Positions 11,385 through 22,773 of a stretch of DNA of 64,000 bases are shown in pieces. Numbering within the stretch: position 1 is the first letter of the stretch; each line of letters opens with the position of its first letter. A program made the position numbers and the translations under genes. The notes under the pieces were generated by a model, which worked only from the letters and a program-made list of their open reading frames with translations, did no database searches and was not told the DNA's origin. Source of the stretch: Oasisia sp. SBJ-2009 (taxonomy: Eukaryota; Annelida; Polychaeta; Sabellida; Siboglinidae). Location: the NCBI GenBank assembly GCA_964017155.1, contig OZ024857.1, positions 26,915,396 to 26,979,395 on the forward strand, written 5' to 3'.

Positions 11385-13455
11385 GTAAGTGTCACATGGA
11401 GGCCATGGTGCCTGTGGGAGGCTCAGGTGAGTGTCACATGGAGGCCAAGGTGCCTGTGGGAGGCTCAGGTAAGTGTCACATGGATGCCATGGTGCCTGTG
11501 GGAGGCTCAGGTAAGTGTCACATGGAGGCCATGGTGCCTGTGGGAGGCTCAGGTGAGTGTCACATGGAGGCCAAGGTGCCTGTGGGAGGCTCAGGTAAGT
11601 GTCACATGGAGGCCATGGTGCCTGTGGGAGGCTCAGGTGAGTGTCACATGGAGGCCATGGTGCCTGTGGGAGGCTCAGGTGAGTGTCACATGGAGGCCAA
11701 GGTGCCTGTGGGAGGTCAAGGTGAGTGTCACATGGAGGCCATGGTGCCTGTGGGAGGTCAAGGTGAGTGTCACATGGAGGCCATGGTGCCTGTGGGAGGT
11801 CAAGGTGAGTGTCACATGGAGGCCATGGTGCCTGTGGGAGGCTCAGGTAAGTGTCACATGGAGGCCATGGTGCCTGTGGGAGGCTCAGGTGAGTGTCACA
11901 TGGAGGCCATGGTGCCTGTGGGAGGTCAAGGTGAGTGTCACATGGAGGCCATGGTGCCTGTGGGAGGCTCAGGTGAGTGTCATATGGAGGCCAAGGTGCC
12001 TGTGGGAGGTCAAGGTGAGTGTCACATGGAGGCCATGGTGCCTGTGGGAGGCTCAGGTGAGTGGCACATGGAGGCCATGGTGCCTGTGGGAGGCTCAGGT
12101 AAGTGTCACATGGAGGCCATGGTGCCTGTGGGAGGCTCAGGTAAGTGTCACATGGAGGCCATGGTGCCTGTGGGAGGCTCAGGTGAGTGTCACATGGAGG
12201 CCATGGTGCCTGTGGGAGGCTCAGGTGAGTGTCACATGGAGGCCATGGTGCCTGTGGGAGGCTCAGGTAAGTGTCACATGGAGGCCATGGTGCCTGTGGG
12301 AGGCTCAGGTAAGTGTCACATGGAGGCCATGGTGCCTGTGGGAGGCTCAGGTAAGTGTCACATGGAGGCCATGGTGCCTGTGGGAGGCTCAGGTAAGTGT
12401 CACATGGAGGCCATGGTGCCTGTGGGAGGCTCAGGTAAGTGTCACATGGAGGCCATGGTGCCTGTGGGAGGCTCAGGTAAGTGTCACATGGAGGCCAAGG
12501 TGCCTGTGGGAGGTCAAGGTGAGTGTCACATGGAGGCCAAGGTGCCTATGGGAGGTCCAAGTGAGTGTCACATGGAGGCCAAGGTGCCTATGGGAGGCTC
12601 AGGTAAGTGTCACATGGAGGCCAAGGTGCCTGTGGGAGGTCCAAGTGAGTGTCACATGGAGGCCAAGGTGCCTATGGGAGGCTCAGGTAAGTGTCACATG
12701 GAGGCCATGGTGTCTGTGGGAGGTCCAGTTGAGTGTCACATGGAGGCCATGGTGCCTGTGGGAGGTCCAGTTGAGTGTCACATGGAGGCCAAGGTGCCTG
12801 TGGGAGGTCCAGTTGAGTGTCACATGGAGGCCATGGTGCCTGTGGGAGGTCCAGTTGAGTGTCACATGGAGGCCATGGTGCCTGTGGGAGGTCCAGTTGA
12901 GTGTCACATGGAGGCCATGGTGCCTGTGGGAGGTCCAGTTGAGTGTCACATGGAGGCCATGGTGCCTGTGGGAGGTCCAGTTGAGTGTCACATGGAGGCC
13001 ATGGTGTCTGTGGGAGGTCCAGTTGAGTGTCACATGGAGGTCATGGTGTCTGTGGGAGGTCCAGGTGAGTGTCACATGGAGGCCATGGTGTCTGTGGGAG
13101 GTCCAGGTAAGTGTCACACGGAGGCCATGGTGTCTGTGTGAGGTCCAAGTGAGTGTCACACGGAGGCCATGGTGTCTGTGGGAGGTCCAGTTGAGTGTCA
13201 CATGGAGGCCATGGTGCCTGTGGGAGGTCCAGTTGAGTGTCACATGGAGGTCATGGTGTCTGTGGGAGGTCCAGGTGAGTGTCACATGGAGGTCATGGTG
13301 TCTGTGGGAGGTCCAGGTGAGTGTCACATGGAGGCCATGGTGTCTGTGGGAGGTCCAGTTGAGTGTCACATGGAGGTCATGGTGTCTGTGGGAGATCCAG
13401 TTGAGTGTCACATGGAGGTCATGGTGCCTGTGGGAGGTCCAGTTGAGTGTCACTA
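11385..13455 (+). repeat. LRP2: 42-bp donor-bearing minisatellite, intron 5, open in the receptor frame
   Basis: About 49 copies. The unit is GTAAGTGTCACATG, then GAGGCCATGGTGCC, then TGTGGGAGGCTCAG: roughly 15 bp of intron plus 27 bp of the exon 5 tail. Most early copies keep a consensus donor (CAG/GTAAGT or GTGAGT); later copies read CCAGTTGAGT and lose it. Because 42 is a multiple of 3, read-through from exon 5 stays in frame, encoding a 14-residue unit (GKCHMEAMVPVGGS), until a TGA at 13139. I annotate it as intron; partial exonisation is possible. Confidence 0.95.
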
Positions 13456-13499
13456 GGGGGGACATTCACCTGGTCTCCATCAGACACCATGGCTTTCGT

Positions 13500-13795
13500 G
13501 TGACACTCACCAATGAGGTTTTTTATTATGAAACAAAACTGTATAGCATTTTGTATAACAATATGCCACAAATGAAAGAGTTAGTGTTTGGAGGGGGAAC
13601 TATTAATCAAACACCAAAACTGACATCCATAGGTATTCAAGAAGTCAAAGTGGTCAAGAGCGTCAAGTACCTAGGTACTTTTCTTGTTTCAACTACCTAG
13701 CTACTTTTCTTGTTGAAAGCTTGTCATTCTGTGATCATGTTGATTATGTATACAAAATAGCACAACAATGTCTTCGTACTGAGACATGACAGATG
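13500..13795 (+). mobile_element. LINE reverse transcriptase fragment (degraded)
   Basis: Translation gives ELVFGGGTINQTPKL, then VKVVKSVKYLGTFL, then with shifts DHVDYVYKIAQQ. The pattern K-x-LVFG ... V-x-SVKYLG ... HVDYVYK-x-AQQ is that of the region after the polymerase core in non-LTR retrotransposons. Stops and frameshifts show it is dead. Confidence 0.6.
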
Positions 13796-13815
13796 TAATG
13801 GTTGTGATTGGTCAG

Positions 13816-13998
13816 AATGGCGTGTCGAGCAGCTGGACGTACACATGAGAAACAACTCCATCTACTGGTGTGGCAAGAACAGTTCGTCTGGCGGGGGTAT
13901 CTACCGCATCCACCCTAACGGGTCAGAGTTCACTGACATTGTGTCAACGGGGATTGGCAGACGGGGAATACGTGGCATCGCGGTCGACTGGGTCGCAA
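13816..13998 (+). CDS. LRP2: Exon 6: second propeller blades
   Basis: Reads EWRVEQLDVHMRNNSIYWCG, RIHPNGSEFTDIV, then GIRGIAVDWVA: a class B repeat with IYWCGK in place of YWTD. The first Glu codon is split from exon 5. Acceptor GTCAG at 13811-13815; donor GCAA/GTAAGT, phase 1. Confidence 0.92.
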
Positions 13999-14239
13999 GT
14001 AAGTACCCAGGGGTTATGGTTATTAATAGGATTCTCAGTCAGGAGAGATTGCCATGTGATATATCTTGAGCCATGGGTTCATGAGGTTGGTTTGATTGAA
14101 GATATCTGTCAGGAAATGAAATGTAGCATTTTGTCTGTGTGTCATCATGATTTATTTTCTTAGGTGGTTTTCCTCCAAACAGGCCAAACTTGGGCTAACG
14201 CAGGAGTTGTCCTTCTCTAGAATTAGTGAGTCCACTACA

Positions 14240-14458
14240 GGTTACACATTTACCCCCTGTGTGGGATCTTTTACTTCCCCTGGCATAGACACCAGATAGA
14301 AGGAACCACCGGCTTTTAGTGTCTCTTCAGAAAGACACAGGCAAATGTGGGGTGAACGAAATTGCCTAAGTTTTGATACTGCGGTAGGTGGGATTGAACC
14401 ACTGTCCCCTCGATTGACACTCCGGCGTTCTACCGCACGACCACCGCTCCCCACAGTA
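14240..14458 (-). mobile_element. SINE family B, tRNA-derived
   Basis: On the minus strand it opens GGGGAGCGGTGGTCGTGCGG with a pol III A-box-like TGGTCGTGCGG, then a B-box-like GGTTCAATCCC about 45 bp on, followed by a unique body ending near AAGATCCCACAC. A diverged relative lies at 27590-27805. The 70-residue ORF on this strand is not a gene. Confidence 0.6.
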
Positions 14459-14459
14459 T

Positions 14460-14645
14460 CAATATGACATGAGTGTCACCATGACATTGAAGTGTCATCA
14501 TGAAATGTGTCACCATGAATTGGGTTGACATGGGGTAGTATCACTGATATGTCAGTGTCACCATGACATGCAGGTATCACAGTGATACATAAATGTCACT
14601 ATGACACGTGACTGTCACCATGATGTAAGTGTTGTCATGACATGT
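14460..14645. repeat. Degenerate GTGTCACCATGACAT repeat
   Basis: Irregular copies of a 15 to 30 bp motif (ATGTGTCACCATGA) fill the end of intron 6 up to the exon 7 acceptor. Confidence 0.6.
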
Positions 14646-14653
14646 CTGTTTAG

Positions 14654-14789
14654 AGAACCTGTACTTCACAAACGGCATGGCCCATGAGACATATGTGGAA
14701 GTGTCACGTCTTGACGGCCGTCATCGCATCGTACTGTGGAACTCCTCTGAGTCGGACCCCCGGGCGATTGCTGTCAACCCATATAGGAG
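14654..14789 (+). CDS. LRP2: Exon 7: second propeller blade
   Basis: Junction gives [16 protein letters not shown], then [14 protein letters not shown], then [16 protein letters not shown] replaces LYWTD. The DWVAKNLYFTN run matches remembered vertebrate megalin closely. Acceptor TTTAG at 14649-14653; donor AGG-AG/GTAACA, phase 2. Confidence 0.93.
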
Positions 14790-14840
14790 GTAACATTGTC
14801 TTCATGTGGTGTGTGTATGTTTTTTATGTAGTTTAGTGGA

Positions 14841-15335
<495 letters not shown>

Positions 15336-15435
15336 GTGATAACACATCAACATGGTGTGTATCTGGCCAGGAGAGCTGTGGGTAATTATGCAAGAGGAAG
15401 CAGGACAGAGGATGACAGACTGCTCTCTCCTTCAG

Positions 15436-15607
15436 GTATCTCTACTGGGTGGACCAGGGTCAGAACCCCAAGATTGTGAAGGCCCTTCTTGACGGCACCA
15501 ACCGCACCACCATCGTGACGACCGGCATCGTAGCTCCAGTGGACATCACTATTGACCGCCTTACCGACGATGTCTACTGGGCCGACTCTATAGTTGACAC
15601 CATTCAG
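15436..15607 (+). CDS. LRP2: Exon 8: second propeller, two blades
   Basis: Reads [27 protein letters not shown], then [16 protein letters not shown]. Two clear YWTD-type motifs and a QNPKI edge strand. Acceptor TTCAG at 15431-15435; donor CAG/GTAGAG, phase 0. Confidence 0.94.
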
Positions 15608-16291
15608 GTAGAGTCAGCTGTCTACTGATGTAAGACCACAATAAGGTGTTCATCTGCCATTACCCAACCAAAGAGTACCCTATAAAAGCAGCATTATGCA
15701 GGTTGTCTGAATTTCTGTGAGCACATATGTAGTGTGAAGTTAGTAGAAATGATGTTTGTGTGCAGCGTGGCATCAGAGCTGTCAAATTATGACAGTTGTC
15801 AGTCGGTGCTTTTCTGCGTATTAATACAGTTTTTATTTTGCTTGGTGATGTAATCAGGGGCAATCCGTGGGTGGTTCAAGCAGAAATGGAGGGGTGTAAG
15901 GTTTGAAAGAAGTTTGTAGTAGCCTGAGGTATGAGAAGTTCACAAATTTTTCACAGAACTTCTGACTATGGAGGGTAAATATGCTGTGAAATTGTCAATA
16001 ATAGAGCTCAACAAGATTAATAGGAAATGTCGCAAACGTTATAATGGTTGCCTATGCAAAATACAAATTTGGTCTGACTCCTACTGTGCTGACTCCTACT
16101 GTGCTAAATGACCCTAACTGACCCTAACCCTAACCCTACCGGCTCAATAAGTTATACTTCCATCGTAGCCACTTCATTTGTATTTCATTACTCTTGAATT
16201 ATATATGTTGTGGATTGCACTGCTATTATTCAATGTATACACAAACAGCCCATTCACCGCTTCGAGTATGTCACATGTTGACATGTTTCAG
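15608..16291. other. Intron 8: unique sequence with a short telomere-like run
   Basis: No exon or element recognised. At 16107-16137 there are about four copies of CCCTAA (two imperfect), an interstitial telomere-type motif. Confidence 0.5.
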
Positions 16292-16405
16292 AGGGTGTCA
16301 TACAGTGGGGGCAATCGTGTGTACATCCGCAGCAATCTACCCTCCCCCTTTGGCGTGGCTGTGATTTCGGACAGCATATACTGGATCGACCGCAACCTCA
16401 AACAG
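16292..16405 (+). CDS. LRP2: Exon 9: second propeller blade
   Basis: Reads RVSYSGGNRVYIRSNL, PSPFGVAVISDSIYWIDR, NLKQ. The PxPFGVAV and IYWIDRNLKQ pattern is the penultimate blade of an LRP2-type propeller. Acceptor TTTCAG at 16286-16291; donor CAG/GTAGCC, phase 0. Confidence 0.92.
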
Positions 16406-17276
16406 GTAGCCCTTGTCTTCATTCTCGTGCACAGGTTACATAATATATTAATTATTACTATTGTTATGTTCAAATGATGGATACGATTATACATGGGCCC
16501 TAATGCAGTGTAGGTGACTTGGACAATATGCAGTTAGAATCATCTTTTTAGTCGTATGGTCTTTAAGGCCAGGTGAGGCAGCTAGATAGAGTATTTTTAA
16601 TGTATTACTTTTGGCAAATTTATCTATCCAGTGAGAACAGGTAGGTCATTGGGAATAAAAAAATTCTGGAACTTTTTTCACTCAGACCCACCATTGCCAT
16701 GGTAACCAAACAAAATCGCCACCATAATGGTTAAATATTGCAAATTGTGTGCACCATATGCAGTTATTACTTATTATAGAACATACAATTATCATTCTTT
16801 CACTTCACTATTTAGACTACATGGTATTACACAACCACAAGGAGACATTTTGAATATTACTTTTTTTTTTTTTGAATATGTTTTTCAAAGTGATTTATTT
16901 TATATAAAAATATATTGCAAAATATTTAAGCAAATTTTTACAAATATCTAATTGTAGTTGCATGAAGAAAGTAATGCAGAATACAATAATATAAACATCA
17001 TTAGCATAGCTAGTACACTTCCAGAGATCATGGAGTATAAGTCCAGAAACATGCAGGACTTATGGTATGTCTGCTGTGTGTCATTATCATGTGGCATCCA
17101 CCATGCGCCGTTAGCTCGCATATCTCAGACACGGTTGAGGAAATGTTATTATAATTAGGAATAGATGTACCTTAGGGCACTGTTAATACACACGAGAAAT
17201 GTGTAATCCAGCAAAATATTGCACAAATGATCAACGTATGTTGCCACTAGGACTATATAACACATGTCATCCACAG
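16406..17276. other. Intron 9: unique AT-rich sequence
   Basis: No exon, tandem array or element ends recognised; short ORFs look like chance. Confidence 0.5.
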
Positions 17277-17391
17277 ATACTGACGGCATCCAAGACGCCC
17301 GGCAACAACACCAAGCCAGAGGTGATTCAGTCTAATCTGCAGATGCTGAAAGACATCACTGTCTTTAATATGTTCATACAAAGTGAAGAAA
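17277..17391 (+). CDS. LRP2: Exon 10: closing strands of second propeller
   Basis: Reads ILTASKTPGNNTKPEVIQ then MLKDITVFNMFIQSEE. It matches the remembered megalin layout (ASK-x-P, VI-x-N, L-x-DVT-x-F) before the NPC-x-NNGGC EGF. Acceptor CACAG at 17272-17276; donor GAA-A/GTAAGT, phase 1. Confidence 0.9.
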
Positions 17392-17499
17392 GTAAGTTGT
17401 CAGCATTGATAATGTGTCATCGATAGCCACAGTCCTTGATGACTGTTTGTGTCATTTGTGCCTCCTTCTTTGGACGTCTAACCACCCCTGTGATTGGTC

Positions 17500-18352
17500 A
17501 CTGTTGAGAGACTCAATCTCACTGTTACAACTGGTCTCTGTTGAGAGACTCGGTCTCACTGTTACAACTGGTCTCTGTTGAGAGACTCGGTCTCACTGTT
17601 ACAACTGGTCACTGTTGAGAGACTCGGTCTCACTGTTACAACTGGTCACTGTATAGAGACTTGGTCTCACTGTTACAACTAGTCACTGTTGAGAGACTCG
17701 GTCTCACTGTTACAACTGGTCACTGTTGAGAGACTCGGTCTCACTGTTACAACTAGTCACTGTTGAGAGACTCGGTCTCACTGTTACAACTAGTCACTGT
17801 TGAGAGACTCGGTCTCACTGTTACAACTGGTCACTGTTGAGAGACTCGGTCTCACTGTTACAACTGGTCACTGTTGAGAGACTCGGTCTCACTGTTACAA
17901 CTGGTCATTGTATAGAGACTTGGTCTCACTGTTACAACTAGTCACTGTTGAGAGACTCGGTCTCACTGTTACAACTGGTCACTGTTGAGAGACTCGGTCT
18001 CACTGTTACAACTGGTCACTGTTGAGAGACTTCGTCTCACTGTTACAACTGATCACTGTTGAGGGTCTTGGTGTCACTGTTACAACTGATCACTGTTGAG
18101 GGTCTTGGTCTCACTGTTACAACTGGTCACTGTTGAGGGTCTTGGTCTCACTGTTACAACTGGTCACTGTTGAGGGTCTTGGTCTCACTGTTACAAGTGA
18201 TCACTGTTGAGGGTCTTGGTCTCACTGTTACAACTGGTCACTGTTGAGACTCAGATCTCGCTGTTACAACTGGTCACTGTTGAGGGTCTTGGTCTCACTG
18301 TTACAACTGGTCACTGTTGAGAGACTCGGTCTCACTGTTACAACTGATCACT
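17500..18352. repeat. 37-bp minisatellite, intron 10
   Basis: About 23 copies of CTGTTGAGAGACTCGG, TCTCACTGTTACAA, CTGGTCA. Each unit contains a small hairpin, GAGAC-TCG-GTCTC. Copies toward the right end swap to TTGAGGGTCTTGGTCTC, which weakens the stem. Confidence 0.93.
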
Positions 18353-18679
18353 GTTTTTTCTTACTTGTGCCTCAACATTAGGTGATGAGCCAAAAGTGAC
18401 TCCACTATCCTTTACTGTGTCGGTTTTGATCATTCTTATTACTACCCATTGTGTAGCCATCATTTCTTGTGGATGAATGTCCAATTCGCATGTGGCAACA
18501 TTTATCGGGATGACATTTCAAAAGCGATGTATCTGTCCATTTTTGTAGGTTACAGCAGGTTTCTCTTCAGTATAAATAGAATTGAAAAGTGTCATGCCAT
18601 CCACAAATAAGATTTGGTTAAATTCATATTGTAAATAAAGTTTAAGACACCTTTCTTAAGCCATTGTTTTCCTATGCAG
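18353..18679. other. Intron 10 unique segment
   Basis: I see nothing coding or repetitive here. Confidence 0.4.
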
Positions 18680-18885
18680 CTGTCGGTGTCTTCTTGATAC
18701 CTTCATCAGCATTGGACTGCTGGTTACTTGGTCGTGATACGATTCTTGTTGGTCATCACATGAGAGCAGTTCATGTGATCTTAATAGAATTGCTGTCATA
18801 CCAATAACAGAATTACGTGACAACCAAGTAACCAGCTCTCCGACACCGATGAAGGTATTAAGAATACACCGAATGCTCAACAGGA
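18680..18885. mobile_element. Imperfect inverted-repeat (foldback/MITE-like) element
   Basis: Left arm motifs GATACCTTCATC and CTGGTTACTTGGTCG recur inverted on the right as GATGAAGGTATTAAG and CCAAGTAACCAG. The centre holds ATCACATGAGAGCAG and its inverse. The arms are near 90 bp with many mismatches. No ORF. Confidence 0.6.
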
Positions 18886-19008
18886 GAACCCAGTAGACTC
18901 AGAATGGTATCTTGAACTTTATTTACAATATGATTATATATACATGTGTTGTTACTTGTACTTGTGTAATGATGACAAGTATGAGGAAGGTGTTGTGTAT
19001 GTGACTAG

Positions 19009-19140
19009 ATACGGATGACAACCCATGCAAGGTGAACAACGGAGGCTGTGCTCAGCTGTGTTTCTCCATACCTAATGGGGAAGTGGCACTCTGCCACTGT
19101 GCCACAGGCAAGCTCGCATCGGACGGCAAGACTTGTGAGG
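19009..19140 (+). CDS. LRP2: Exon 11: EGF-like module
   Basis: Reads NTDDNPCKVNNGGCAQLC, then ALCHCATGKLASDGKTCEG: six cysteines of a post-propeller EGF. Acceptor ACTAG at 19004-19008; donor GAGG/GTAAGA, phase 1. Confidence 0.94.
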
Positions 19141-19590
19141 GTAAGAAACATAGCCATCATGTCAACTGTTGCCTAGCAACAAGACCTGCGAAGGTAAGAA
19201 ACATCGTCTTACATTCACCTAGCCATCTCATCACCTGTTGCCTAGCAACAAGACCTGCGAGGGTATATAACATCACCTAGCCATCTTGTCACTTGTTGCC
19301 TAGCACCAAGACCTGCTAGGGTAAGAAACATCGTCTTACATTCACCTAGCCATCTCGTCACTGTTGCCTAGCAACAAGACCTGCGAGGGTATATAACATC
19401 ACCTAGCCATCTTGTCACTTGTTGCCTAGCAACAAGACCTGCGAGGGTAAGAAACATCGCGTTACATTCACCTAACCATCTCGTCACTGTAGCCTAGCTA
19501 CAAGACCTGCGAGGGTAAGAAACATCACCTTACATTCACCTAGCCTTCTCGACACTTGTTGCCTAGCAACAAGACCTGTGAGGGTAAAAC
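19141..19590. repeat. Donor-anchored repeat, intron 11
   Basis: Seven or so irregular copies (about 50 to 70 bp) of a unit with GTAAGAAACATCG, CCTAGCCATCTCGTCAC, TTGCCTAGCAACAAG, ACCTGCGAGG. The last 12 bases copy the exon 11 end (AAGACTTGTGAGG), so each unit presents a GAGG/GTAAGA or GTATAT donor. Confidence 0.85.
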
Positions 19591-19926
19591 ACAATATCAT
19601 ATCACAAACATTCTCCTAACTGTCATGGGTCCCATTGCTTAGCAGCAAATTCCATTAATCATCTGATATTGATAACACACGTGGAAAATGTAATAAATGG
19701 TATTTCTAAGTTTCATTATCATATTCAAAAAGAAGCCCCCTAAGTCAATGATGATGCTGGAGCCAGGTGTCACCCCCTCTATCTTAGGGGGTGCCACTTA
19801 CTTATCCTGCATTAGCAGAGATAGGTAACATTAATAATTACTGCTGTAATGAAGTAACAACATAACTATGATTCATGCCACTGTACATTAAATTATATCC
19901 TCTGAACACACACTATTGTTGTTTAG

Positions 19927-20163
19927 ATGTGAAGGAGTACTTGATCTATGCGATGGAGACTGAACTGAGAAGTTTACATCTGGATCCCAGCGTCCGTGGT
20001 CAACCTTTTGCACCCATCACCAACCTACGGGGGGCCGTTGCTATCGACTACGACTACGCTGACAAGAAGATCTTCTTCACACAGATCAAAGCACGCAATC
20101 TCAGTCAGTTCGAGATAGACACACGCAACATAAGAAACATTGACACCCATGAGAACAGCAAAG
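19927..20163 (+). CDS. LRP2: Exon 12: start of third propeller
   Basis: Reads DVKEYLIYAMETELRSLHLD, then PFAPITNLRGAVAIDYDY, KKIFFTQIKARNLSQFEID. ELRSLHLDP and PPF/QPF-x-x-I match megalin strongly. KIFFTQ replaces YWTD. Acceptor TTTAG at 19922-19926; donor AAAG/GTTAGT, phase 1. Confidence 0.93.
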
Positions 20164-20274
20164 GTTAGTGATGTGGGGTTTTAGGGTTAACATGTATGGT
20201 TGTGTTATGGGGGTAGGGTTAATATGTGTCTGTCCGTCTCTCTCACCTGTCTGCCTGCCCACCTGCCAGCCATA

Positions 20275-20529
20275 GATTTATGCAGAGATCAGTCCACTCG
20301 TCATTTGGACTGATAACACCCATTGTGAACAGGTAGAAATATCAGTGGACGGTAGTGGAAGTGTAAACAAATGAAAGAGCAAAATAGGTTTTCAAAAATC
20401 AGATATTGCCAGTTATGCCTTGAAAATGGGTATTTTATCTTGTTTTAAGTATTAAAAGACATCTCAGCTGGTATGTCAGTTAACGTGCATGTGCCCACCC
20501 AAAAAATAAATGTTATCCTGCGTAAAGCC
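20275..20529. mobile_element. MITE family M, copy 1
   Basis: Starts GATTTATGCAGAGATCAGTC and ends GCGTAAAGCC, the inverse of its start. It shares internal blocks (TTATGCCTTGAAA, GTTAACGTGCATG) with copies at 31111 and 60941. Intron 12, just before a pyrimidine tract. Confidence 0.7.
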
Positions 20530-20559
20530 CAGCAACCTGTACGCCAGACCGTCTCTCTG

Positions 20560-20690
20560 CCATTCTGTCTCTATGTCCGCCTGTCTGTCCCTCTCTCACA
20601 CGGCTGTCTGTCTCACCTGTCTGTCTGTCTGTTCCTCTCATGTCTGTCAGTCTGTCTCTCTGTCTGCCTCTCAGCCTCTCTGTCTCTGTT

Positions 20691-20730
<40 letters not shown>

Positions 20731-21130
20731 TGGCTGTCTGTCTGTGTGTCTGTCTCATGTCTGTCTGTCTCTCTGTCTACCTCTCAGCCTCTCTCTCCTC
20801 TCTCTCCTCTCTCTCCTCTCTCTCTCCTCTCTCTCCTCTCTCTCCTCTCTCTCTCCTCTCTCTCTCTCCTCTCTCTCTCTCTCCCTTTCTCTCTCTCATC
20901 TGGCTGTCTGTCTGTCTGTCTGTCTCATGCCTTCTGTCTGTCTCTCTGTCTGCCTCTCAGCCTCTTTGTCTCTCTCCTCTCTCTCTCTCCTCTCTCTCCT
21001 CTCTCTCTCTCCTCTCTCTCTCTTTCTTTTTCTCTCTCATCTGGCTGTCTGTCTGTCTCATCTGGCTGTCTGTCTGTCTATCTCAACTGGCTGTCTGTCG
21101 GTCTCATCTGGCTGTCTGTCTGTCTGTCAG
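20560..21130 (+). repeat. Long CTGT/CTCT polypyrimidine tract before exon 13
   Basis: About 570 bp of mixed (CTGT)n and (CTCTCT)n with three larger copies of a CATCTGGCTGTCTGTCTG block. It ends exactly at the exon 13 acceptor (GTCAG) and so acts as an outsized polypyrimidine tract. The Ser/Leu-rich ORFs over it are artefacts. Confidence 0.9.
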
Positions 21131-21284
21131 ATGATGGTGTGGCGTACGACTGGATCAGCAAAAAGCTCTACTGGAGTGACGCGACACTTCATCGCATCTA
21201 CTCGATGAACCTCGACACCACCCACAAGATGACAGTCGCACTCGTAGAGAAACCACGCGCCATTGTCCTTGACCCGTGCCACGG
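21131..21284 (+). CDS. LRP2: Exon 13: third propeller blade
   Basis: Reads DDGVAYDWISKKLYWSDATL, IYSMNLDTTHKM, then KPRAIVLDPCHG. KPRAIVLDPC is a megalin hallmark. Acceptor GTCAG at 21126-21130; donor CAC-GG/GTCAGT, phase 2. The link from exon 12 (HENSK-DDG) is short compared with vertebrates, so a small missed exon cannot be excluded. Confidence 0.9.
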
Positions 21285-21309
21285 GTCAGTGCACACGCAT
21301 TTACAGTTT

Positions 21310-22436
21310 CAGTCCATGTCCTGGGATCTAAGAGTCACAGTCTTTGTATCTCTCCCTGCCCTGGGATCTAAGAGTCACAGTCTTTGTATCTCTCCCTGCC
21401 TTGGGATCTAAGAGTCACAGTCTTTGTATCTCTCCCTGCCCTGGGATCTAAGAGTCACAGTCTTTGTATCTCTCCCTGCCCTGGGATCTAAGAGTCACAG
21501 TCTTTGTATCTCTCCCTGCCTTGGGATCTAAGAGTCACAGTCTTTGTATCTCTCCCTGCCCTGGGATCTAAGAGTCACAGTCTTTGTATCTCTCCCTGCC
21601 CTGGGATCTAAGAGTCACAGTCTTTGTATCTCTCCCTGCTCTGGGATCTAACAGTCACAGTCTTTGTATCTGTCCACGCTCTGGGAGCTAACAGTCACAG
21701 TCTTTGTATCTCTCCCTGCTCTGGGATCTAAGAGTCACAGTCTTTGTATCTCTCCCTGCCCTGGGATCTAAGAGTCACAGTCTTTGTATCTCTCCCTGCC
21801 TTGGGATCTAAGAGTCACAGTCTTTGTATCTCTCCCTGCCCTGGGATCTAAGAGTCACAGTCTTTGTATCTCTCCCTGCCCTGGGATCTAAGAGTCACAG
21901 TCTTTGTATCTCTCCCTGCTCTGGGATCTAACAGTCACAGTCTTTGTATCTGTCCACGCTCTGGGAGCTAACAGTCACAGTCTTTGTATCTCTTCCTGCT
22001 CTGGGATCTAAGAGTCACAGTCTTTGTATCTGTCCCTGCTCTGGGATCTAACAGTCACAGTCTTTGTATCTGTCCCTGATCTGGGATCTAAGAGTCACAG
22101 TCTTTGTATCTGTCCCTGCTCTGGGATCTAACAGTCACAGTCTTTGTATCTGTCCCGGCTCTGGGATCTAAGAGTCACAGTCTTTGTATCTGTCCCTGCC
22201 CTGGGATCTAAGAGTCACAGTCTTTGTATCTGTCCCTGCTCTGGGATCTAAGAGTCACAGTCTTTGTATCTGTCCCTGCTCTGGGATCTAAGAGTCACTG
22301 TCTTTGTATCTGTCCCTGCCCTGGGATCTATGAGTCACAGTCTTTCTGTCTGTTCCTGCTCTGGGATCTATGAGTCACAGTCTTTGTATCTGTCCCTGCT
22401 CTGGGATCTAAGAGTCATATTGCTTGTATTAGTCCC
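21310..22436. repeat. 40-bp minisatellite, intron 13
   Basis: About 28 copies of CTGGGATCTAAGAGTCACAG, TCTTTGTATCTCTCCCTGCC with few substitutions. A short (AAGT)n follows at 22436-22473. Confidence 0.95.
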
Positions 22437-22472
<36 letters not shown>

Positions 22473-22614
22473 GTAAACAATTTCTATTGGTCCCTTCCCT
22501 GGGATCTATGTGTTAAAGTCACTGTGTTAATTATTGTTCTGTGAACCAACAATCATAGTGTTTATATTATAATTGATAGAGCTACAGCCATACAAAGTGT
22601 CTGTGTGTTTCCAG

Positions 22615-22773
22615 CCACATGTACTACACGGACTGGGGCCGGGTGCCACAGATAGTGCGGGCGACACTGTCTGGCCGCGACAAGAAGATACTGGTTCAGA
22701 ACAACCTCGGCTGGCCTAATGGACTTACCCTGGACTACGGCGACAGCAAGATGTACTGGGCAGATGCCTTACT
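22615..22773 (+). CDS. LRP2: Exon 14: third propeller, two blades
   Basis: Reads HMYYTDWGRVPQIVRATLSG, then LGWPNGLTLDYGDSKMYWAD, ALL. The WPNGLTLDY run and paired YYTD/YWAD motifs are diagnostic. Acceptor CCAG at 22611-22614; donor TTACT/GTAAGT, phase 2. Confidence 0.95.

Noticed and set aside
13456..13500. Possible extra exon after the 42-bp array
   Set aside because: No family-like translation; joining exon 5 directly to 13816 restores phase and the expected propeller strand.
11334..13700. 788-codon ORF in the second frame of the 42-bp array
   Set aside because: Not the receptor frame; only the frame continuous with exon 5 is of interest.
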